A DNA stretch of 64,000 bases from Corynebacterium coyleae (GCF_030408635.1 NZ_CP047198.1:124001-188000), one strand, 5' to 3'. Shown: positions 52,583 through 62,755, numbered from the stretch's first letter. The notes: generated by a model from the letters alone, not told the origin. A program made the numbers and translations.

Positions 52583-55500
52583 ACGTTCCGGTCCAGGCTC
52601 ACTACAGCGATGAAGGCAAGCAAAAGCCGCAGACGGTTGTAGGCACTGTCGTCGTCATCAAGGGCGATCTGAAGGCATCGTACGATGTCCAGGTCACAGG
52701 TCCAGGCCAAGCAACTGAGCACCAGGTGGAGGACACGCCAGACGGCTCCACGTTCTCCTTCGGCCAGAAGAATGGCAAGCCGGTCCTCACCCAGGAAGTA
52801 GATGGTTGGAATTACACCATCGACCCGAAAACCGGTGTGGTCACAGCTACCCCGCCGACGGATGCCAAGCCGGGAGAAAGGAAGACTGTCTCCGTTACGG
52901 TAAACGCACCGGGTGGTTTGACCACTCAGGCGCCTGTCACCACCGTGGTGAAGCTGACCAATGCGTGGGAGGCAGAGCCAACATACCCTGTTGAAACAGT
53001 CTTCCCGGGAGATACCGCAGAGTTGGCGGTTAACCTTGACAAGCCAGATGACGTTAACGTGGCGAAGGATACCCCCTACAAGCTGGGCAAGGTTCCGACT
53101 GGTTGGACCGTCAGCATTGACAGCAACGGCAAAATCATCGCAACGGCCCCTGAAGACGCGGAACAGGGGACTCAGGTTGAGATTCCCGTCACCGTGACCT
53201 ACGAGGATGGTTCCACGGATCAGGTGAAGGCTGTCATCAACGTTGTTGACGTGCCGACACGCGAAGTCCCGTACAAGGTCGTATATAAGCAAGACGACTC
53301 TATTCCGGCCGGCGAGTACGAGGTCGAAACCAAGGGCAAGCCGGGCAAGGAGAAGCAGAACAGAGACGGCACTTGGGAGCGAACCGAAGAGCCGGTTGAT
53401 GAGGTCGTCCTTGTCGGCACCAAGCCGGTCGTAGCAACAGGCACTCAAACGTGGATTGCGCCAACTCCTTACGACACTGTGCTTCGCCCAAATCCTGATC
53501 TCAAGCCGGGTGAAACCAAGATTGTTCGGGAAGGTACGCCTGGCAAGACCCAGTACACGGTGGACTTCTCGGCCAAGGATGGGCAGACCGAGACCACACC
53601 GACGAAGACTGAGCTGGAGCCGCCGGTAGACCAGATCATTGAGTACGGTCCGCAACTCAACGATGACGAGTTGGTGGTGACGACCAAGAAGCCGGTTGTC
53701 TTTGAAACCAAGATCATTTTTGATGACACCCTCGTCGCCGGTCGGACCATCACTGATGAGGAAGGCGAAACCGGCGAAATCACTGTGACCTCGACGCAGA
53801 AGCTTGTCGACGGTCGCCCTTCCGGAGATCCTGTAGTCACCGAGGAAGTGACAAAGGAAAAGAAGGACGCCGTTGTTCGCGTCGGCACGATGACCGAAGG
53901 CGAGATCACTAACAAGTACGAAGTTGATGTTCCGTACACGGTTGAGATCGTCTACGACGATTCCATTCCTGCTGGCGAGACCAAGGTCAAGCAAGAGGGT
54001 GTGCCGGGTAAGAAAACCACGACGGTCACGCAGAAGATCCGCAACTCCCAGCCTGATGGCGACCCGGAGATGACCTTCGACGAGACGAAGGCACCGGTCA
54101 CAAAGATCATCCTCGTGGGCACTAAGCAAGCGAAGTCGAAGTCCGATGTGACTTGGACTGAGCCGATTCCGTACAGCACGGAACTGCGCCCGGCTGATGA
54201 CCTTGCGCCGGGTGAAACCCGCGTGGTCCAGGAAGGTGAAGACGGCGAGGTTACCTACACCGCGAAGTTCACCGCTGCTGGCGGCGAGGCGGGGGTCAAT
54301 GAGGGAGAGGTGCGTAAGCCCGCGAAGCCGCGCATTGTGGAATACGGTTTGCAGACCGATTCTGACGACTACGTAGTTGAGACCACCCGTCACATTCCGT
54401 TTGAAACCAAGGTTATTTTCGATGACACCTTGCAAGAAGGCGAGCAGGTCATTGATCAGGGCGTCGTTGGGCAGGAAGCGGTCACCGCAACCCAAAAGAT
54501 TGTCAACGGCCGCCCCACCGGCGATCCCGTGATCACGACCCGCACCATTCAGGAACCGAAGAATGCGGTAATTCGTATCGGTGTGAAGCCGACGCCGGAT
54601 ATCGTCGACAAGGTCAAGACTCAGATTCCTTTCGAGACTGAGGTCATCTATGACCCAGAGATGCCAGCAGGCGAGTCCGAAACTGTTACTGAAGGCAAGT
54701 CTGGCGAGAAGGAAATCACCACCACTCGTAAGGTGACAGATGGTGTTCCTGGTGATCCAGTGGTTACCGAGAATGTGCTTTCCCAACCGACGAAGCAGGT
54801 GATCAAGGTTGGTACCAAGCCGTCGAGTGCTAGCGATAAGGTGACCTGGACTGCTCAGGTTCCGTTTGGTGTTGAGACCCGTCCGAACCCGGAGTTGAAG
54901 CCGGGTGAGATCAAGGTCGCCCAGAAGGGCGTCCCGGGTGAGAAGACCTACACCGCTGACTTCACCGCCAAGGGCGACCAGGCTTCCGTGAAGCCTGAAG
55001 AGAAGCAGACCAAGGATCCGGTCAACGAGATCATCGAGTACGGTCCGGCCATCAAGGACGGCGATCTGACCACCAAGGTGAAGAAGCCAGTTCCGTTCGA
55101 GACCGAGGTCATCCTCGACGACACCCTTGAGTCTGGTAAGCAGGTTGTCGATCAGCAGGGCGAGCTTGGTGAGGACGTTGAGACCTCCACCCAGAAGATC
55201 GTCGACGGCAAGCCGTCCGGGGATCCAAAGGTGACCACTGACCGCACCAAGGAGCCGGTCAAGCAGATCATCCGTGTTGGCACCAAGATCCCTGATCCGA
55301 AGAAGGCTGAGACCTACGTTGAGGTTCCATTCGAGACCGAGGTCGAGTTTGATGAGAACTTGGAACCGGGCAAGGAAGTTGAAGTTTCCCCGGGTAAGCC
55401 GGGCAAGATTCGCGTGACCTCCGAAGACGGCAAGACGGTCGTCGAAGAGATCGAGCCGGCACAGCCGCGCAAGATCCGTGTTGGTGCCAAGCCGGGTGAA

Positions 55501-56895
55501 ACGCCGGAGTGGAAGAACAACATTCCGTTCAAGGTAAAGACTGTAGAGAGGCCGGATCTGCCGGCTGGCACCCACCGTGTTGTTCAGAAGGGCGTTCCGG
55601 GTCTGGCTCGTCACGTTGGTGACGAGGTCGAGGTCATCGAGCAGCCGAAGGATGAGATCATCGAGGTCGGCACTGGTATCAGTGACGGCTACGTCAAGGA
55701 GATCGAAGTCACTGACGTCCCGTTCAAGACCCAAATCATCGAAGATGACACCCTCGAGGCTGGCCAGTACAAGGTTGAACAACAGGGCAGGACTGGCTAC
55801 GACAAGACCACAAAGGTCTGGAAGTATGTCGACGGGGCTAAGCAGGGCGAAGCGGTGCCGACGTATGAAAAGATCTCCGATTCGCAGGACATGATCATCC
55901 GCGTTGGTACCAAGAAGCCGACGACGGACCCGAACACGCCGACGCCGACCGAAGACCTCGAAATTGGCGTCCACTACACCACCAAGATCGTCTACGATCC
56001 GAGCCTCGAGCCAGGTGAGGAAGTCGAAGATGTTGCTGGTGAGGACGGCAAGTACGTCATCAAGGTCGTCGACGGCAAGGCTGCCGCCGAGGTGGTGAAG
56101 GAGCCGGTCGAACGCGTCGTGCGCGTTGGCACCAAGCCGGCCGACGGCGTCCGTTGGACCGAGGAAACCGCCTACGATTTCGAGATCCGAGAGGATCCGA
56201 ACATGGAAGCTGGCAAGCACGAGATCGTGCAGCCAGGTGTTCCGGGTGAGCGCATCCACAAGGAAGACGGCACCGTCGAGGAGAAGGCTCCGCAGAAGCT
56301 GATCGTCAAGGTTGGCACGAAGCAGCCGGCTGACCCGGACAAGCCGACCGATCCGACCACCCCGGCGGATCCGGCTCAGAGCTCGTCCGATAAGGCGAAG
56401 CGCTGCGTGGCCAACGCGTTTGCGAAGAACAGCCCGATCCTGTGGCTGCTGCCAATCGGCGTCCTCGCTGGCATTGGCTACGGCGTGAACGAGGCGTTCG
56501 GTCCGCAGATCCAGAAGGCATCTGCAGAGCTCAACGCTCGTTTCCAGGAGTCCATGCCGAAGCATGACTGGGGTCACGGCCACCAGGGCCGCCAGTGGGA
56601 GCAGCCTGAGTGGGCTCGCGAACTGCAAGTGAAGGCAGACGCCATCAACCGTCAGTTCGCAGGCTACGGCGAGCAGCTCCAGCCGCTGGGTATTGCGCTT
56701 GGTGTCATTGCTGCAGCCAGCCTCACCGGTGTGCTGATTGCACAGGCCTGCCGCGAAGAGGGCTTCGACAACGGCATGACCGTGCTCGGCTCGACGGAGC
56801 GTGTGACGTCCTCGGGCGAGACGGGCTCGTCGTCAAGCAAGGGCTCATCGGAGAACGCAGGTTCGTCGGAGAACGCAGGCTCCTCCAGTAAGTAG
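52438..56895 (+). CDS. Giant G5/Rib surface protein, C-terminal fragment after frameshift
   Basis: The frame reads DALYTFEDGTN directly after the C-run, continuing the Rib domain of the upstream fragment. The first in-frame start codon is a GTG at 52726. Two further Rib-type domains are followed by about 14 G5 domains (53260-56330), each around 55-80 residues and most ending VGT or EYG. The first nine are organised as three A-B-C triplets. G5 domains build stiff, adhesive stalks in other Gram-positives. The end is the shared Cys-helix-linker-helix-Cys module (56404-56751) and a Ser/Gly/Glu tail. No sortase signal. Whether the natural gene is intact cannot be decided here. Confidence 0.85.
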   Translation, partial: DALYTFEDGTNQTRLTSKDGKTWTVNVDENTGEITTTIPKGAQEGDILNVPVQAHYSDEGKQKPQTVVGTVVVIKGDLKASYDVQVTGPGQATEHQVEDTPDGSTFSFGQKNGKPVLTQEVDGWNYTIDPKTGVVTATPPTDAKPGERKTVSVTVNAPGGLTTQAPVTTVVKLTNAWEAEPTYPVETVFPGDTAELAVNLDKPDDVNVAKDTPYKLGKVPTGWTVSIDSNGKIIATAPEDAEQGTQVEIPVTVTYEDGSTDQVKAVINVVDVPTREVPYKVVYKQDDSIPAGEYEVETKGKPGKEKQNRDGTWERTEEPVDEVVLVGTKPVVATGTQTWIAPTPYDTVLRPNPDLKPGETKIVREGTPGKTQYTVDFSAKDGQTETTPTKTELEPPVDQIIEYGPQLNDDELVVTTKKPVVFETKIIFDDTLVAGRTITDEEGETGEITVTSTQKLVDGRPSGDPVVTEEVTKEKKDAVVRVGTMTEGEITNKYEVDVPYTVEIVYDDSIPAGETKVKQEGVPGKKTTTVTQKIRNSQPDGDPEMTFDETKAPVTKIILVGTKQAKSKSDVTWTEPIPYSTELRPADDLAPGETRVVQEGEDGEVTYTAKFTAAGGEAGVNEGEVRKPAKPRIVEYGLQTDSDDYVVETTRHIPFETKVIFDDTLQEGEQVIDQGVVGQEAVTATQKIVNGRPTGDPVITTRTIQEPKNAVIRIGVKPTPDIVDKVKTQIPFETEVIYDPEMPAGESETVTEGKSGEKEITTTRKVTDGVPGDPVVTENVLSQPTKQVIKVGTKPSSASDKVTWTAQVPFGVETRPNPELKPGEIKVAQKGVPGEKTYTADFTAKGDQASVKPEEKQTKDPVNEIIEYGPAIKDGDLTTKVKKPVPFETEVILDDTLESGKQVVDQQGELGEDVETSTQKIVDGKPSGDPKVTTDRTKEPVKQIIRVGTKIPDPKKAETYVEVPFETEVEFDENLEPGKEVEVSPGKPGKIRVTSEDGKTVVEEIEPAQPRKIRVGAKPGETPEWKNNIPFKVKTVERPDLPAGTHRVVQKGVPGLARHVGDEVEVIEQPKDEIIEVGTGISDGYVKEIEVTDVPFKTQIIEDDTLEAGQYKVEQQGRTGYDKTTKVWKYVDGAKQGEAVPTYEKISDSQDMIIRVGTKKPTTDPNTPTPTEDLEIGVHYTTKIVYDPSLEPGEEVEDVAGEDGKYVIKVVDGKAAAEVVKEPVERVVRVGTKPADGVRWTEETAYDFEIREDPNMEAGKHEIVQPGVPGERIHKEDGTVEEKAPQKLIVKVGTKQPADPDKPTDPTTPADPAQSSSDKAKRCVANAFAKNSPILWLLPIGVLAGIGYGVNEAFGPQIQKASAELNARFQESMPKHDWGHGHQGRQWEQPEWARELQVKADAINRQFAGYGEQLQPLGIALGVIAAASLTGVLIAQACREEGFDNGMTVLGSTERVTSSGETGSSSSKGSSENAGSSENAGSSSK
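53260..56330 (+). repeat. G5 domain array with three-domain super-repeat
   Basis: About 14 G5 units. Units ending VGT, EYG and VGT alternate as A, B and C types in three successive triplets of roughly 215-235 residues (53260-55285); later units are single. C units all carry FDDTL-like and GRPSGDP/GRPTGDP sequences. Confidence 0.75.
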
Positions 56896-56908
56896 TCTGA
56901 GCGCGTAA

Positions 56909-56947
56909 GCGAAGGGCGGTACCAGGTTGGGTGCCGCCCTTTTCGCA
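56909..56947 (+). terminator. Terminator after G5 protein
   Basis: GCGAAGGGCGGTAC pairs with GTGCCGCCCTTTTCGC across a short loop, with T residues within the right arm. Confidence 0.7.
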
Positions 56948-57065
56948 TCTGCCGTTACCTAAAATTCACCTGAGTGTTCCTTATTAGAAATTTGCTGTGT
57001 TTAGGGTGCGTATCGGTTCAAAAACCGTTTCATATTCTTCGGCTTCTCGTTATAAGGAACCCAAC

Positions 57066-60000
57066 ATGCGTTTCTCGCTAAAAGCAGCTACCGCGGTAGT
57101 CAGCGCTTCTGCGTTGGCTATTGCGAACCTGCCTACCTCCCTCGCACAGTCGGCGGAGCAGTCCTTCAACGGCAAGGACACCTGCATTTCCATCGATTCC
57201 AACGGCAACATCGTCGCCCCGCAGCCGGGTGACTGCACACAGTTCGGCAAGGGCGGCCAGGGCAACACCGACGCCCAGGCACGCAACGTCATCTTCATCC
57301 TGGGCGACGGCATGGGCCACCAGGAGATCACTGCTGCTCGTAACTACCTCAAGGGCGCTAACGGCCGCTTCGAGGGCCTCGACGAGCTGACTGCGGCAGG
57401 TGCTTACACGACCTTCGCTATCGGTGAGGATGGCAAGCGTCAGTACGTCACCGACTCCGCCGCGTCCGCAACGGGCTGGTCCACCGGCACGAAGACCTAC
57501 AACGGCGCGTTGTCCATCGATATCACCGGCAAGCCGCACGAGAACCTGTTGGAGATGGCGAAGAACGCCGGTATGCGCACCGGTAACGTCTCCACCGCGG
57601 AGATCCAGGATGCGACCCCGGGCGCGATGCACTCGCACATCTCCAAACGCGGCTACTACGCGCCGTCCGGCGACGCGAAGCCGGTCAAGGGTGCTGAAGC
57701 TCGCGAAAACGGCGGTCTTGGCTCCATCTCCGAGCAGATCATCGACACCCGCGCCGACGTCACCCTGGGCGGCGGCCGCAAGTACTTCGACGCCGAGGTT
57801 CAGCAGGGTGGCGAGAACCGCAACCCGTTCCTGACCGACAAGAACGACGGCGGCGCCGACTGGGAGGCCGGCAAGTCCGTCCGCGAAAACGCGATTGCCA
57901 AGGGCTACCAGGTTGTCGACGACAAGCAGGGCCTCGAGGGCATCACCGTCGCGAACCAGGACCAGCCGGTGCTCGGCCTGTTCCACGACAAGAACATGAC
58001 CCGCAAGTTCGAGCAGACCGTGCCGGTGAAGTCCGACGGCACCACCGAGCCGGAGGTCTGCAAGGAAGCTGATCGCGGCGACGAGCCGTCCGCAGCCGAG
58101 ATGACCAAGAAGGCTATCGAGCTTCTCGACGACAAGAGCGCCGACAAGGGCTTCTTCCTCCAGGTCGAGTCCGCCTCCATCGATAAGGCGGACCACGCAG
58201 CCGACGCCTGCGGCATGATCGGCGAGACCCAGCAAATCGACGAGGTTATTAAGGAAGCCCTCGACTTTGCCAAGGCGGACGGTGAGACCATGATCGTTGT
58301 CACCGCCGACCACGCGCACACCGCGGAAATCATCCCGGACGGCCGCCCGTCAGTGTCCGCCGTAACTCGCCTGAAGACGCCGAAGGACGGCACCACCATG
58401 TCCATCGGCTTCGGCACCCAGCCGTGGCTGGATGAGAACGGCAACCCGGTCTTTGACAAGAAGGCCAACGGCGACCCGTTCGACACCCCGAACTTCTCCA
58501 TGATGCATACCGGCACCCAGGTGCGCATCGCAGGCTTCGGCCCGGGCTCCGAGAACGTCAACGGCCAGCTCGACCAAACCGACGCCTTCTACGTCATGGC
58601 GAATGCGCTCGGCCTCAACGGTGGCACCGAGGGTGGCCAGGAGCCGTGGAAGATCAACAAGAGCAACAAGGTCATCTCGCTGGCCAACCGCTCCAAGGCG
58701 AAGCCGGGCGACCAGCTCTGCTACCTCGTCTCCGCAGGCGAGGCACCGAAGGTCGGCGACTGTGCCCAGTTCGGCACCGAGGGCCAGGGCATCGACAACG
58801 CCAAGGCGAAGAACGTCGTCCTGCTCATCGGCGACGGCACCGGCGACTCCGAGATCACCGCAGCGCGTAACTACCTCAAGGGCTCCGCGGGCCGCTTCGA
58901 GGGTCTCGACGACCTGGACTACACCGGCTACCTGACTACGTTCTCCCTGGACAAGGAGACCGGCCTGCCGAACTACGTCGGTGATTCCGCTGCGACCGGC
59001 ACCGCCTGGAACTCCGGTGTGAAGACCTACAACGGCGCGGTCGGCGTGGACAACGCCGGCAAGCCGGTTGCAACCCTCGGCGAGATCGCAAAGGCCAAGG
59101 GCCTGAAGATCGGCAACGTCACCACCGCCGAAATCCAGGACGCTACTCCGGCAGCCTTCGCTGCACACGCAATCAAGCGTTCCTACTACGCACCGTCTGG
59201 CGACAAGAAGGTCGCAGAGGGCGAGCAGCTGCGTGAAAACGGCGGTCTTGGCTCCATCTCCGAGCAGATCGTCGACCTGCGCGCAGACGTCACCCTCGGT
59301 GGCGGCCGCAGCTACTTCAACACTGAGGTCGTCCAGGGCGGCCAGTGGGGCGAAAACGGCAACGTTTGGACCGCCGGCAAGTCTGTTCTGGAAAACGCGA
59401 AGGACAATGGCTACCAGGTTGTCACTAACGCCTCCGAGCTCGACGCGATCGCAGAGGCAAACGCCGACAAGCCGGTCCTCGGTCTGTTCTCCGAGGGCAA
59501 CATGCCGCGCGCGCTGAACCAGTCCATTCCGACCACCGATGGCGGTGACCTCGAGCCGGCCACCTGCGTTGCTAACCCGGAGTTCACCGCTGAGACTCCG
59601 CGACTGGCAGCCATGACCTCCAAGGCGCTCGAGCTGCTGCAGAACGACAAGGGCTTCGTGCTCCAGGTCGAGTCCGCCTCGCCGGACAAGGCCGACCACC
59701 AGGCTGACGCCTGTGGCCTGATCGGCGAGGTCGGCCAGCTCGACGAGGCCGTCCAGGCTGTTCAGGATTGGGTGGAGAAGACCGGTGAGGAGACCCTGAT
59801 CGTCGCCACCGCCGACCACGCTCACACCGCACAGATCACCTACGAGAACCAGAACACCGCTGGTCGCGTCACTCAGCTGACCACGGTTGAAGGCTCCACC
59901 ATGGCCGTCAACTTCGCCACCTCCAAGACCAACGAGGACGAGGATGCGCTCGGCGGCCAGCAGCACACCGGTGCGCAGCTGCGTGTCGCAGCCTCCGGCC

Positions 60001-60290
60001 CGGGTGCCGCGAACCTCACCGGCCAGATCGACCAGACCGACCTCTTCTTTGCCAGCCTGAACGCGCTGGGCATCGATCCGGTCAACCACAATCTGACCTT
60101 TGAGAACAAGATGCAGCCGGTGGAGGAGACCACCGAGGAGAACACCGCCGCCGGCTCCTCCGTCGACGTCGACTCCCCGGCGCTCATCGCCACTCTGGCG
60201 ATTGCAGGCATCGCGGGCCTCATCTCCCTGATTGCCCTGCTGGCACCGTTTGCTGTCGACCGCGCCCTCGGCCCGATCGCTAAGTTCTAG
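57066..60290 (+). CDS. Tandem double alkaline phosphatase with membrane anchor
   Basis: A 1074-residue secreted protein made of two complete PhoA-type alkaline phosphatase domains in one chain. Domain 1 (about 35-530) has DGMGHQEIT, nucleophile S131 in TDSAASATGW, ASIDKADHAADACG, TADHAHTA and MHTGTQ. Domain 2 (about 555-1020) has DGTGDSEIT, S641 in GDSAATGTAW, ASPDKADHQADACG, TADHAHTA and QHTGAQ. Both keep all metal and nucleophile residues and the phosphate-binding arginine. E. coli PhoA works as a dimer, so this may be a covalent pseudo-dimer. A signal peptide opens the chain (start ATG 57066, AAGGA upstream) and a C-terminal hydrophobic helix (LIATLAIAGIAGLISLIALL) holds it at the surface. 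Likely role: phosphate release from organic phosphates. Confidence 0.92.
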   Translation: MRFSLKAATAVVSASALAIANLPTSLAQSAEQSFNGKDTCISIDSNGNIVAPQPGDCTQFGKGGQGNTDAQARNVIFILGDGMGHQEITAARNYLKGANGRFEGLDELTAAGAYTTFAIGEDGKRQYVTDSAASATGWSTGTKTYNGALSIDITGKPHENLLEMAKNAGMRTGNVSTAEIQDATPGAMHSHISKRGYYAPSGDAKPVKGAEARENGGLGSISEQIIDTRADVTLGGGRKYFDAEVQQGGENRNPFLTDKNDGGADWEAGKSVRENAIAKGYQVVDDKQGLEGITVANQDQPVLGLFHDKNMTRKFEQTVPVKSDGTTEPEVCKEADRGDEPSAAEMTKKAIELLDDKSADKGFFLQVESASIDKADHAADACGMIGETQQIDEVIKEALDFAKADGETMIVVTADHAHTAEIIPDGRPSVSAVTRLKTPKDGTTMSIGFGTQPWLDENGNPVFDKKANGDPFDTPNFSMMHTGTQVRIAGFGPGSENVNGQLDQTDAFYVMANALGLNGGTEGGQEPWKINKSNKVISLANRSKAKPGDQLCYLVSAGEAPKVGDCAQFGTEGQGIDNAKAKNVVLLIGDGTGDSEITAARNYLKGSAGRFEGLDDLDYTGYLTTFSLDKETGLPNYVGDSAATGTAWNSGVKTYNGAVGVDNAGKPVATLGEIAKAKGLKIGNVTTAEIQDATPAAFAAHAIKRSYYAPSGDKKVAEGEQLRENGGLGSISEQIVDLRADVTLGGGRSYFNTEVVQGGQWGENGNVWTAGKSVLENAKDNGYQVVTNASELDAIAEANADKPVLGLFSEGNMPRALNQSIPTTDGGDLEPATCVANPEFTAETPRLAAMTSKALELLQNDKGFVLQVESASPDKADHQADACGLIGEVGQLDEAVQAVQDWVEKTGEETLIVATADHAHTAQITYENQNTAGRVTQLTTVEGSTMAVNFATSKTNEDEDALGGQQHTGAQLRVAASGPGAANLTGQIDQTDLFFASLNALGIDPVNHNLTFENKMQPVEETTEENTAAGSSVDVDSPALIATLAIAGIAGLISLIALLAPFAVDRALGPIAKF

Positions 60291-60312
60291 CCAGAACTAG
60301 AAACTAAAAATA

Positions 60313-60349
60313 GCCACCGAGAACAAGATGTGTTCTCGGTGGCAATTTT
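60313..60349 (+). terminator. Terminator after alkaline phosphatase
   Basis: GCCACCGAGAACA and TGTTCTCGGTGGC (60313-60325/60331-60343) pair perfectly, followed by AATTTT. Confidence 0.9.
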
Positions 60350-60377
60350 GCTAACTGCCAATCGGCGTGGGGATTGG

Positions 60378-61568
60378 CTAGCCTTCACCTTCCGAGATGG
60401 CTTCGGCTGCAGCAATGTAGCCAGCGATCATTGTCTTACCTACGTTTGACAGCGCCTCGTCGGACGGGAGAAATGATGGATCGTGCAGAGACGCCGTTTC
60501 TTTCTCGCTGTCTGCGACACCGACAAAGCACATGAGGGATGGGCAGATCTCTCCATAAAATGAGAAGTCGTCGGCGCCCATCGAACGCATCGTCTCTGCA
60601 TTCGCGATGCCGAGGGAAGCGGCGTAGGCATCGAATTTCTCTGACAAAACTTCGGCGTTTACGAGCTCCGGTTCGCCTGGTTTGTATTCCACATTGACGG
60701 TGCAACCATATCCAGTTGCGATACCGGTTGCCATTGTGCGGATTGCCTCAACGATGCGCTCATTAATCGCAGACGTAGTGCTGCGGACAGTAGCGAAGAT
60801 CCGTCCCGACCGTGGCAAAACATTCGCTGCCCCCTGTCCTACCGCGATAGTGCCGATGCTTACCAAAGCAGGCGACATTGGGTCGGCGATCCTGCGTACA
60901 ACCTCCGAGATACCTACAGCGATTTGCGCCGTGGGAACAGCGGCGTCACACCCGTTGTGTGGGTACGCACCGTGGCCTCCCTTACCGGTTACCGAGATTG
61001 CAATCTCGCCAGCAGCAGCATTGACAAATCCAGAGCCTGCGGCAACTGCACCCGTGGGAATTGAGGGGTGAACGTGTGCGCCGATGACATGGCGGACGCC
61101 GAGTTGTTGAAGTTTTCCGGACTCTGCGATGTCGAGCGCACCGGATGGGTACGTTTCCTCACGCGGCTGCAGGATTGGTACAAGGCCATATGGCAGATCG
61201 AGGTTCTTCGCTGCTCTGATCACACCGGCCAAGGCTGCAAGGTGTACGTCGTGACCACAGGCATGCATCGCATCGTTTGTTGATGACCATTCCACCCCCG
61301 TCTCCTCTGTTACCGGCAGTGCGTCTAACTCTCCTCGGATGCCGATGGACGCACCCTCTGTCGGCCCGATTCGGCCGACCGCGCCAGTTTGAGCAACCGG
61401 CTCGAGTCGTACGCTCATCGTTTCGATCATCAAGTCAGTAGTGGGCTGTTCTTCGCCACTCACGAAGGGAGAACTGTGAATTTGTTTCCGTAGCTCCACG
61501 ACATCGCTGAGGTACTTGTTGAATTCAGAAACCCACTGTTCCGCCAGCTGTTGAAGGTTTTCGCGCAT
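60378..61568 (-). CDS. M20 family amidohydrolase (hippurate hydrolase-like)
   Basis: A 396-residue metal-dependent amidase or aminoacylase of the M20D group. Metal ligands are visible in HACGHDVH (C104-H109), PREETYPSGA (acid pair) and IGAHVHPSIPTG. The dimerisation domain contains GKGGHGAYPHNGCDA, and the last histidine lies near SLHDPSFLPSDEAL. It probably cleaves an N-acyl or gamma-amide bond. The gene starts 2 nt after the upstream amidohydrolase stop, in an operon with a glutamine synthetase-like gene, so release of an amine or amino acid from an amide conjugate is inferred. Base composition is lower in GC than the preceding 20 kb. Confidence 0.87.
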   Translation of the reverse strand: MRENLQQLAEQWVSEFNKYLSDVVELRKQIHSSPFVSGEEQPTTDLMIETMSVRLEPVAQTGAVGRIGPTEGASIGIRGELDALPVTEETGVEWSSTNDAMHACGHDVHLAALAGVIRAAKNLDLPYGLVPILQPREETYPSGALDIAESGKLQQLGVRHVIGAHVHPSIPTGAVAAGSGFVNAAAGEIAISVTGKGGHGAYPHNGCDAAVPTAQIAVGISEVVRRIADPMSPALVSIGTIAVGQGAANVLPRSGRIFATVRSTTSAINERIVEAIRTMATGIATGYGCTVNVEYKPGEPELVNAEVLSEKFDAYAASLGIANAETMRSMGADDFSFYGEICPSLMCFVGVADSEKETASLHDPSFLPSDEALSNVGKTMIAGYIAAAEAISEGEG

Positions 61569-61570
61569 CC

Positions 61571-62755
61571 TTAGCTTGGCTCCTTTTCGTTGCTGCTAGT
61601 TGTAGATACACCGTACAAGCGCTGTGCGTTTTCGAATCCGATCATTTGCGCGACGCGGATGCATTCATCGATTGGCCATCCGTTGTGTTTGTGAAACTCT
61701 TCAAGCACTGACAAAAGTCCTTCACGGAACAGCAAAGTACCGATGTAATAAAGCTCGGGTAGGCCGAACGCATCTGTACTGAACAGAATCTTGCCGAAAG
61801 GTGCCAGTTCCAGTGACTCCGCAATTACTGCGCGTGACCGGGCACCGGTGTAGTTGATAGCCAGTCCAACATCGAAGTACACGTGTGGGAAAACATCTGC
61901 AAGGTAGCCCGCCTCTCGATGGAACGGATAGCAGTGCAGCAGGGTGAAGCGGGCACCGGATTCTAGAGAGGCGCGGAACAGATTCGTGAGTAGTAGCGGA
62001 TTGCAGCGATGCAAGTCCACATCGTCGTCACCGTAGCCGATGTGGAGTTGGATCACCTGCGCACGATCGATGGCGAACCACAGCAAATGGCGAATGAGAG
62101 TGCTGTCCTCTAGTCGAAGCTTCCCGGAGGTTCTTACAAACCTTTCCGCCGCTGCAAGTACCTCCTGTTCAGAGGGGCGATCTGCATCGAAATCGAGACC
62201 AGTTCGGTATGCAGCGATGGACTTCACACCAGCTGCTGTAACAAGATGCTCGTCAAGCGTTACTCCGAGCTGGGTGAGGAATTCAGTGGCTTTGTCACCA
62301 ACGGCTTCACCATCACGAACAGCTTCTGCCACTTGCTCTGCGACACGCTCGAGTCGGACAATCTCGTAAACAGTGCCTCCAGATGTTCGTCGAAAAGCAT
62401 CCGGGTCAGTGATCGTGTCAGCGGCATGTCCGGTCTCCACGCCGAACTCCGCGATACCGGTCCTGCGGATGAAGCGTTTGTTGACTTCTTCTGATTCGAG
62501 TTCAGCACGGGCGGCGATGTAGTCGTCAGGACTTGCGAACGGATCAAGTCCCAGAACCGGTGCACACAGGTTGCGGACCTGGAAACCGATCTGCGAGTCG
62601 AACCGTGTCGTACCTGGAGTGGCCGCGCTTGAAGACTCAGAGATGAGCGCCTCGAATTCCTCGCGGGTTAGAGTGTCTGTGACCACGCCATGGCAATGGT
62701 GATCAAAGAGGGGGATCCGATCGATAGCATCTTGCAACTCGTTGTTAGTAGACAT
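61571..62755 (-). CDS. TIM-barrel amidohydrolase (amidohydrolase_2, FluG N-terminal-like)
   Basis: A 394-residue metallo-hydrolase. HxH opens the barrel (LFDHHCHG, H20/H22), later ligands are in IQLHIGYGDDD and LLHCYPFH, and the final aspartate is in FSTDAFGLPELYY. In fungal FluG an amidohydrolase of this kind is fused to a glutamine synthetase-like domain. Here the two are adjacent and overlapping genes, supporting a shared pathway. The ATG at 62755 overlaps the upstream gene by 11 nt and has GTGAGG nearby; an ATG 24 nt further upstream is less likely. Substrate unknown. Confidence 0.82.
   Translation of the reverse strand: MSTNNELQDAIDRIPLFDHHCHGVVTDTLTREEFEALISESSSAATPGTTRFDSQIGFQVRNLCAPVLGLDPFASPDDYIAARAELESEEVNKRFIRRTGIAEFGVETGHAADTITDPDAFRRTSGGTVYEIVRLERVAEQVAEAVRDGEAVGDKATEFLTQLGVTLDEHLVTAAGVKSIAAYRTGLDFDADRPSEQEVLAAAERFVRTSGKLRLEDSTLIRHLLWFAIDRAQVIQLHIGYGDDDVDLHRCNPLLLTNLFRASLESGARFTLLHCYPFHREAGYLADVFPHVYFDVGLAINYTGARSRAVIAESLELAPFGKILFSTDAFGLPELYYIGTLLFREGLLSVLEEFHKHNGWPIDECIRVAQMIGFENAQRLYGVSTTSSNEKEPS

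Noticed and set aside
52444-56628. 1394-codon minus-strand frame opposite the G5 protein
   Set aside because: Its repeats mirror the G5 array and it has no recognisable domains.
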